Below are positions 57,211-64,000 of a stretch of DNA of 64,000 nucleotides, in pieces (the stretch's first letter is position 1; each line of letters opens with the position of its first letter). Origin of the DNA: Crossaster papposus (Eukaryota > Echinodermata > Asteroidea > Velatida > Solasteridae); contig JBAIAA010000531.1 of assembly GCA_037893245.1 (NCBI GenBank), positions 1,736,001-1,800,000 of the forward strand, read 5' to 3'. The translations under genes were made by a program, and so were the position numbers. The notes under the pieces were generated by a model. That model did not search any database and was not told the origin of the DNA. It saw only the letters and a program-made list of their open reading frames with translations.

Positions 57211-58302
57211 GAGAGTGCTGGAGGGCATGCCTGATTCTCATGACGAAAGAACTCCTCAAGGTTTCCTTCCCTCGTCTGGCAACCAATGTAAAGCCTTGAA
57301 AAGAGCTCCACGTTATTCTTGAGAGAGGACAGCTGCTGCTTTCCTTTACTCACACTTCTAGTGGTGGAAGTACTGAACACCTTCAGTTTGTTTCGATGAA
57401 TAGCATCATCAATGGGCTTCGTTCTTTCCAGCAGGCATTCTTTGGTGAAAGCCTGGAACTGCTCTTGGCCGATCCTCTTGACATTCCGGACAGTCTCAAC
57501 TGCAGCAGGGCCCGCAATTTCCTTTGTGTCAAGGACAACCAGATCCATGCTCTCTTCTTCAAATGGGTTGCCAAGGTCTTCTACACTGACAAGGGAGCGA
57601 ACATCTTTAGCAAATGAGATTTCCACGCTTGGTGTCTGGTCATGATGACGTGTGTCTGTTTGCCTGCCACAATGCTAGTGGCATTCTTGGAACACTTCTA
57701 TGGCCCTGGTAACTTCTGGTCCAGCAACCATCCAACGCCGCAGAGCATTGGGGTTGTCAGTAAGGCCAACTGCTCCGCCGTCGCCTTTGATGCAGGCATT
57801 ATTCTGTACATGGGCCTGGTCAATCGGGATTGAAGAGATTACCTTCTTTGTCTTCTGTACAGTGAAACTGCCAGCCCTGAATTCCCGGTCTACGTCTGGG
57901 TGCTTTGTTGGGAGTTCAGCCATGTCTTTCAGATGGACAGGGATCCACCTGGCATAGTTAGTGTGGTCTAGGGCATGGAACCAAGAGGCCAGTTCTGTTA
58001 GGGCATCAAGGTACATTGTCAGTGATGCCTGCCGCAGAGAACGCACATACACCAGTACCAACATCTCAAGTTCTAGCACTGTTGCCCAGTATTGAAACTG
58101 TGGGATGTCTTCTTTCTGGTGGCACCAGTCATCAAACTCTGGGAGATCTTCTGCATGCTCGGCTTTGCTCAGACAGTTGCGGTCATAGGCACGGTGTTGC
58201 AGGATATACAGTGCTGCTGCGGTGATTTGGTGAGCTCTCCCTTGTGCGGGCAACATGAGCTGCTCGTAGGAAGGAGTCAGCCGTCCCTGACGTCGCTATC
58301 TC
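57129..58302 (-). pseudogene. Nuclease transposon gene, central part
   Basis: Reads EIATSGTADSFLRAAHV from 58302, slips frame near 58250, then continues HQITAAALYILQHRAYD, FDDWCHQKEDIPQFQYWATV and DREFRAGSFTVQKTKKVISS to a single in-frame TAG at 57675-57677. It goes on in the same phase (HHDQTPSVEISFAKDVRSLV, EDLGNPFEEESMDLVVLDTK). Near 57200 the frame shifts into the nuclease-like domain. A W-rich helical region with conserved YW and HHDQTPS motifs is seen; I recognise no named domain. Confidence 0.75.
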
Positions 58303-58312
58303 GGCTTGCACC

Positions 58313-59042
58313 AAGGCCTGATAAATAGAATACTTAGACTTCAAAAAAAGGTTTTGCGAATAATTAACTTTAAAACTTTTCAGGAACACAGTGATCTTCT
58401 TTTTCATAAATGTAAAGTATTAAAAGTTAAAGATATTTATTTTTCCCAACTTGGAACTTTTATGCATCAACTTAATAACTCTAAACTACCTAAATCTATC
58501 TGCTCAATGTTTACAAAAAATGTTAATATTCATCACTATTTTACAAGACAACGTACTGATTTTCATCGTGTTTTCTCACGTACCAAACTTCGTGCTAATA
58601 CTGTAAAACACCAGGGTCCCAAATTATGGAACTCACTGGATACATCTTTAAAAAATACCTGCAGCAAATCATGTTTTAAATACAAATATAAGACTCACTT
58701 ACTTAATAATTATCTATAGGGGTTGCTGGTCATGTTCATGTAGTCTGTACATGTAGTAATTTTATAGGTTATTTATGTGGATGTACATCGATTCAATTCT
58801 TTTAACTTAAATCAATTTTGTATACGGGTTTACTGGTTAACTTTTGTTACTTGTGGTAATTTTTGTGTCGTTTATGTCTGTAAGTGGTCCGATTGTTGTT
58901 TTTTAAATTAATTTCGTTGGGGTCACTACTCGACAAGCTTTGCTTTTTAGAGACCCCCTTCCACATTATTGTAATCTGGTTATACTTTTGTATGGTTTGC
59001 CTTTTGTTATGTGGTAACTAAAGTAAGATTGATTGATTGATT
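58313..59042 (+). mobile_element. CR1-group LINE 3' fragment inserted in the transposon gene
   Basis: 730 bp flanked by GGCTTGCACC (58303-58312 and 59043-59052), a 10-bp target duplication. It encodes a LINE C-terminus on plus (RLQKKVLRIINFKTFQEHSD ... HQGPKLWNSLDTSLKN ... stop near 58719) and ends in (GATT)n. It is 5' truncated. The host gene continues in phase on both sides. Confidence 0.92.
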
Positions 59043-59052
59043 GGCTTGCACC

Positions 59053-59836
59053 CAGCCGCTCCCTTGCAGCCAGTCCCCCAGAGTCTTCAGTGCTGCCATC
59101 TCAATGTGTAGCCCACCAAACATCACCACCATCTTGTCTTCACCATAGCTCTCCGGCCACTTCCACTGAATTTGCTTGGCCAAGGCAAACAGTGGTTGAT
59201 CACAGGTAATCACTGGTGTCTGCCCTGGATTCAGGTGCTGGACAGCATTCTTTATGACATCCATTGAGTGTCGGATCATAGCCACTGTATGGGCACTGTC
59301 TAGGAAAAGTGGAAGCAGAGCAGTGGGGCAGATGACTCGAGTTGGTGGATGCTGCCGGTTGGCATGAAATGCTGCCCAAATAGTGTGATATTCTGTCTCA
59401 GTCTTGTCCTCCAGGGCCCACTTTGTGTGATGTAGCCACTGATATTCCTCCTCGGTGTGTTGTCTGAAGTTGTCTCTGGTCAACGACGCAACTCTAGCAG
59501 CTGGGAGAGGCAGATTTTTGATGCTGCCAGTGACAGGGGGCACGTCAGTGTAGTAGTGTGGCAAGTGAGCAATAGTGCTGGATCTTGCATCACCAGATTC
59601 TGAACAAATGACAATGCTTCGATCCACTCCTTCATCAGGGTAGGAGGGATGCTGAAGGAGGGAGATAGCAGTGCCATGGAAGGACTCCTTTGAATACTTG
59701 TGAATACTTCGCCACGCTTCTTGGGAGGACAAACCACTTGCTCTCTGTGAAACTGTTGACAGACACTGTTTCCCATCTGAGCTGAGAGCTGAAGAACGCG
59801 GTCATAGGAGATACTCATGCCCAGGTGCGACAACCT
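59053..59836 (-). pseudogene. Nuclease transposon gene, second part
   Basis: From 59833 reads SHLGMSISYDRVLQLSAQMG and CQQFHREQVVCPPKKRGEVF. A frame change near 59725, probably with a short deletion, leads to KESFHGTAISLLQHPSYPDE, then FRQHTEEEYQWLHHTKWALE, VICPTALLPLFLDSAHTVAM and MVVMFGGLHIEMAALKTLGD, ending at the LINE insertion with GSGWVQA. The MFGGLHIEM-type motif is a strong marker of this protein family. Function of this part is unknown. Confidence 0.75.
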
Positions 59837-61021
59837 TTATACCAATTCCCTCTTGCGCGTGTGAGCATGAAGCATCATCCCCACATACATGGGAACTGGT
59901 GTCTCCTGTGCAGTGCTGTGCCTGACAGTTTTGTGTGGTGTAGTACCATGAGACCTCTTGTGTTTGATGCTGTTGAACTTCAGCATTTGGGCAATGGCAA
60001 GTGATGCAGGGGTTGTGTCTGCTATCTGGTCCTTGATGCTGGGACCCTGTAGGACCATCCTCACCAAAACAAGCAGCAGTGATGGCACAGATTCCTCTTG
60101 GCATCCTTCGGGGAATCCATTGAAGGGCTTGGCCTCTCCAAACATGTTGCGACGCAAAATTTGTGCTGCACATGCAAGATGGACGGCATCAGTGTCACTG
60201 TCCAGCTCACAGGCTTTGTTGAGCGCAGCACCGACATCTTCTTCAAATGCCATCAGGATGTATCTCCCTTTGCTGTGTGCCCGCATGTCAGGAAACTGGG
60301 CCAGGAGTCTCTGCTTCAATCGTGTGGAGTGGACTCTTGTGTCGAGTTTGACTCCTAGCTTTTCCATTCTAGACTGGTAGAGCTGGACAAGATCAGCCAA
60401 CTTAAACACTGGTGCCATCTCTTCATCTTGCCTTGTCTCGTCAATGTACAGGACCAGCTCGGCAAAGACGATTCCAGAAACTTCTCGCTCCTTCTCTGTG
60501 TTACTCTGTCCTTCAGACTGGGCCTTTCTGGCACGGTTGTACAGCCCCACCAAGCACTTGGTATGATATTTGGCTTCCACAGCCACCATGTCCCCAGCAC
60601 TGAGTCGGCCCAGCAGTTCTGTGTCTTCAAGAAGAGTGGCACAGGACCAAACCCGTTTGTCCAGTTGAAAAGTTGCTGCATCGTGAAGCCCATCGGTTCC
60701 AGCAGGTTGATCACCGAAGAAACAAGCTTCCTGGACCTTTGTCTCTGTACTTGACGACCTGGTCCGTTTGTATACTGCTGGTATGTCATGGCTCTCATCT
60801 TCTGTCTTGAGTGCTCTCTTTTCTGCTCTTTTCAGTTTTGTTTTGTTGTATTTGAGCCTGCATGTGTGATGATACTGAGCATTGTGTGCAGCCATGGCTG
60901 CTTCAACCCCATAAAGGAACCAAGACAGGACCAAGACTCTGCACAAGGTTGTTGCTAGGTAACCAGTAAGACCAGACTTCCAGACCACTGGATGCTTTAG
61001 TGTGTGCAGGATGGTCGCCAA
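59837..61021 (-). pseudogene. Nuclease transposon gene, N-terminal part with zinc-finger-like motifs
   Basis: 394 codons from an ATG at 61021. Motifs: AAHNAQYHHTCRLKYNKTKL (His/Cys cluster, residues ~44-63), then EACFFGDQPAG, where a C-x2-C would be expected and the second cysteine is glycine, and later DMVAVEAKYHTKC (H-x2-C). The rest is helical (FAELVLYIDETR, FKLADLVQLYQSRMEKLGVK, CQEESVPSLLLVLVRMVLQG, YVGMMLHAHTRKRELV). The frame closes near 59837 and the gene continues in a shifted frame. Because the cysteine-to-glycine change hits a likely zinc ligand, this copy is probably inactive. The true start could lie upstream. Confidence 0.75.
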
Positions 61022-61345
61022 CTAAGGCTTAAAGGGCAGTAGACTTAAAGGAATGGTATATATGTACACTAAAAGTGTCTGGTCACAATAATAAATAAAC
61101 CGAGAAAAACTAATTGTTGGGGAACTCGCTTGCAAAACAAATGATTTACCTAGGATCGAGTGAAATTACGGTTCCCAATTAGACTAATTATGTTAATTGT
61201 TATGTTAATTAGTCTAATTATAGTGCTTTTTATTGTACAAATTCAACTATTGGTCCTTCCCTGAGCTTTCCTGAACCTTTACATGTGAATAAAATCCAAA
61301 TGCCAAGCTGCAGTACTCTGCAGCTGAGCAGGAAAGTAAAATACC

Positions 61346-61520
61346 AGTAACCACAGTCAGCCATTTTGGAAAATGGCCGCCGTGGCTGTCAGGGGTCAAA
61401 TCTGAGATGGCTCAATATCCAAATCTGTTCAAAATATAAGTGTGTACATGTGTGCCAAATGTTATGCCTTTATCATAAAATGCACAATTGTTATGAATAT
61501 GTTGGTTAAGCTGCCCCACT
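61346..61520. repeat. Right terminal inverted repeat of the nuclease transposon
   Basis: Complement of the left end with small gaps; the edge is GCTGCCCCACT at 61510-61520. TTACTCATTCGC that follows is satellite sequence. Confidence 0.8.
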
Positions 61521-61559
61521 TTACTCATTCGCATCCAGTTTTCATTTTGTGCTCAATTT

Positions 61560-61980
61560 TCATTTTGCTGAATCTCAAAGTTCCGTTCGCTTTCATGAGA
61601 AACTTGGCAATTGTTAGTGATGTATTTGCAGCTGGTATGTGTCCCCTCACTCTGCAACAAGTTTGACGTTCGCAGGTAACATATAACAGGAGAAAATGTT
61701 ACTCATTCGCATTATGGTGGTTTTTTTTGTGTTGAATTCTTGCCCATTGTATATACGCCCATTGCCTGCCCTCGCACGGGACTGGCGCAGTGGACTTGAC
61801 TTACTGAATCTCGGGATTCCGGTTGCTTCTGTGAGGAAACTCGGCAATTGTTATTCATAGATTTGTAGCTGGTATCTGTCGCCTCACTCTGCAACACGTT
61901 TAACGTTCGCAGGTTAGATATAACAGGAGAAAATGTTACTCATTCGCATTATATTTTTATTTATCTGTGTTAAATTCTGT
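61560..61980. repeat. Satellite-like tandem repeat, right block (about 2 units)
   Basis: Same unit as 54895-55547: CTGAATCTC-AAGTTCC at about 61569 and again as CTGAATCTCGGGATTCC at about 61804, each followed by TGTGTC/CTGTCGCCTCACTCTGCAAC. Confidence 0.85.
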
Positions 61981-62149
61981 ACGGTTTTTTCCGTACATAT
62001 GGAGCTATACTGCTCGATTTATTTTATTATAAACACATCCAAAATCACACACAATATGTGTGAACAAATTCAATTAATTAGTTGATTGATTACTTAAAAA
62101 ACAAAAGGAATACTGCACAACATTAAAAACAAACAGGAAATACAAATAC

Positions 62150-63000
62150 AGCATATTACATGTGTTTACAATTTGGTCACTAAAATGTAAATTTAAGTTC
62201 TTCCTAATGTAGGTAACAAAGTGCACGATTTTGTGTATAAATTATCCGAAACAGGTTAGTTTCCAGCCTAAATTGTTCTATTCTTATAAATCTTTTGAGA
62301 GAGGCCTTACATTCACGAAGAATGCTTACTTTACATGGGCTATCTAGCTAAACATATTTACATCGAATTTTTTTAACAATTCCATGAAGGCGCCCAATTA
62401 AATTTAAACAGTGCTATCTTTGATGTCCACTCCTAAAATGTTAGCATCTGATAATGAGAGTGTCGACTGCTTAGTGAATTTTCTGATTATATTTTCTACA
62501 AAACTCCAAGCATCAATGTGCGACTTACATCCAATAAATAAATGCTCTAAAGTATATTTTTACATTACATAGTATACATACATCATTATTGCAGATACCC
62601 CATATTCCTTTAAGTTATCTTTGGTGGGGAGAATTTTATGTTTCAGTTTAAACCAAATATCTCTATCATAAGCCTCCATATATTTGTATTTTTTACCCGA
62701 CCAAAAATGATTCCAATTATTAGCATTGGTCTTGAAATATTCACTCTAGAATTGCTTTACTTTAGGAGCAATAAACATAATGGAAATTAAATATCTGTAA
62801 ACGATTTTAACATTAATACTAGACAGATCTAAAGTTGTATCCTCGTCCTCTTTTAAAATGACCGTATTTAGAAAATGGTTAGGAGGGCCTTCTCTCGTTT
62901 CTTTTATGTATTCAGGTTGTACTAACCTATTCAACAACATTATCACCAAACTACCTACCCTATTGGCCTGCTTTGCCAAATAGCCTCTCTCGGTTTTCTT
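62150..63000 (-). mobile_element. LINE C-terminal fragment (L1/Tx1-like zinc motif)
   Basis: Minus-strand reading from about 62700: NNWNHFWSGKKYKYMEAYDR, DIWFKLKHKILPTKDNLKEY, then with a frame slip CNNDVCILCNVK and YTLEHLFIGCKSH (C-x2-C...H-x4-C), WSFVENIIRKF. This is the zinc-motif region that follows RT in several LINE groups. The segment at 62979-62746 (QANRVGSLVIMLLNRLVQPE) is probably the preceding part. It is heavily decayed; the clade is uncertain. Confidence 0.65.
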
Positions 63001-63824
63001 TTACAAATTCAACAAGCTCCGTTATTTCCATTGTCTGCCATTTTCTCGCCCGAGACTTTTTCCCCTTTACCTCGTTGCTCTGTTAAATAAAAATAAAGTA
63101 CAAAACATTAATGTTAATGTTACATTGCATTGAACACAATTCCACCTAGACTGATTCCCTGCCAGTGCTATGTACCGGTATGTATAACAGCATGTTTCAG
63201 CATTGTTCGTCGCAGAATTTTAAGAATCGCATAGGCCTACAACACAATTAAGTGTTTTGCACAATTTCAAAAACGTTTTTCATCATGAATTGACATGCAT
63301 GTATTTACAGAAAGACAACAATTTGTTTCTAATAATTTTGTGTTGGAAATGAAGGGTCTAATTATATCCATCTATAAAACGTCCATTTGCCACATTTTCC
63401 CCCACTAAAAGTTGTATTAGTGATTTTTTTCGCTATCAGTTGTACACTGTCTCTAAGATAATGCAAAAGACACATTGCTGCAACTTACAATTTTTCACAC
63501 CTCTGTAACCTGTTGATAGAAAGAAATAAATAATTGTGTAAATTAACAGTCCAAGTTCAAAAAAAGGAAAGGCATACTTGCAACCTGGGCTGAAGGACAC
63601 AATGCATGAGTTGTAATAATACGATTGAAATGTACCCTGTTCAGATCATGAATGTTGCTGTTAGACCCCGAGACCTTCGGCGTGGAAGTCATGCATTTAT
63701 TTTAATCTAAACCATTGCCAGGCCCAAGGAAATAAACAAATTTACAATCAAGTCAGTTAAGCCAGGCCCAATGGCAGGCCCCCGCCTAGAATATAATCAA
63801 AATAACAAATAACATGTATGCCCT
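63001..63824. other. No gene seen
   Basis: AT-rich spacer without motifs, running into the microsatellite. Confidence 0.5.
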
Positions 63825-64000
63825 GTATGTACATGTACATGTACATACATGTACATGTACATACATGTACATGTACATACATGTACATGTACATACATGT
63901 ACATGTACATACATGTACATGTACATACATGTACATGTACATACATGTACATGTACATACATGTACATGTACATACATGTACATGTACATACATGTACAT
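63825..64000. repeat. 16-bp microsatellite to the window edge
   Basis: ATGTACATGTACATAC repeated about 11 times without visible change. It continues beyond the window. The unit contains the palindrome ATGTACAT, so strands can fold back. Confidence 0.95.

Larger units (their letters stand above)
55548..61520 (-). mobile_element. TIR transposon encoding a FEN1/XPG-like nuclease protein
   Basis: Begins AGTGGGGCAGC and ends with its complement GCTGCCCCACT. Imperfect inverted repeats of about 150-170 bp share TTGTGCATTTT-TGATAAA-GCA, GATATTGAGCCATC and GGCCATTTTCCAA-ATGGC. One large gene reads from right to left (61021 to 55918). It sits inside a tandem satellite, whose units continue on both sides, so it inserted there. 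A CR1-group LINE (58313-59042) later inserted into its gene. I cannot place it in a named superfamily. Its protein family is one I recognise as repeated in many marine invertebrate genomes, usually labelled uncharacterised. Confidence 0.82.

Noticed and set aside
63825..64000. CRISPR-like repeats
   Set aside because: There are no unique spacers; the unit is a simple 16-bp tandem repeat in an animal genome.

Overview
The window looks like the genome of a marine invertebrate animal. It carries spliced, intron-containing transposon genes and many metazoan element families: BEL/Pao, Ty3/Gypsy, CR1-group and RNase-H LINEs, a DIRS-like element, PIF/Harbinger, hAT-like and other TIR elements. I found no convincing host gene, tRNA, rRNA or CRISPR array. 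Almost every long reading frame belongs to a mobile element or its remains. The species cannot be fixed from this sequence; a deuterostome such as amphioxus, acorn worm or sea urchin, or a mollusc, would all fit.

Layout. 1-1631: decayed BEL/Pao gag-protease (minus). 2589-2709: a perfect 57-bp hairpin. 3000-6032: wrecked Gypsy element A (plus). 6033-8237: 5'-truncated CR1-type LINE (minus). 9487-36760: one Gypsy element (B, minus) bounded by matching 219-bp LTRs and a CATAC target duplication, blown up to 27 kb by later insertions. 37241-45050: RNase-H-bearing LINE (plus), split by a nearly intact CR1-group LINE (40218-43848). 45190-49130: DIRS-like tyrosine-recombinase retroelement (plus). 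50493-53267: second copy of the TA-flanked DNA transposon at 9750-12826. 53420-54610: gag fragment related to Gypsy A. 54895-61980: a ~220-bp satellite split by a 6-kb TIR transposon with an unusual nuclease gene. 62150-63000: LINE C-terminal fragment. 63825-64000: 16-bp microsatellite running off the window.

The nest inside Gypsy B holds a 3.1-kb TIR element (9750-12826, itself hit by a CR1 LINE), a PIF/Harbinger element (12827-31995) with two apparently intact spliced genes (HARBI1-like nuclease and Myb/SANT-like DNA-binding protein), and a 389-bp hAT-like element (34230-34618). The Harbinger contains Gypsy C (16604-28700), whose 923-bp LTRs differ at one site that I could find. Gypsy C encodes gag, pol and an extra SGNH-hydrolase-like protein, and its integrase is split by a 3.2-kb TIR element with a perfect 9-bp target duplication.

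The best candidate for something undescribed is the 55548-61520 transposon. It has imperfect ~150-170-bp terminal inverted repeats. Its decayed gene encodes zinc-finger-like segments, a domain in which I can match all seven acidic active-site positions and the helical motif of FEN1/XPG-type nucleases, and a cysteine-rich C-terminus. The element pair at 9750 and 50493 carries a fragment that looks like the N-terminal part of a related protein.
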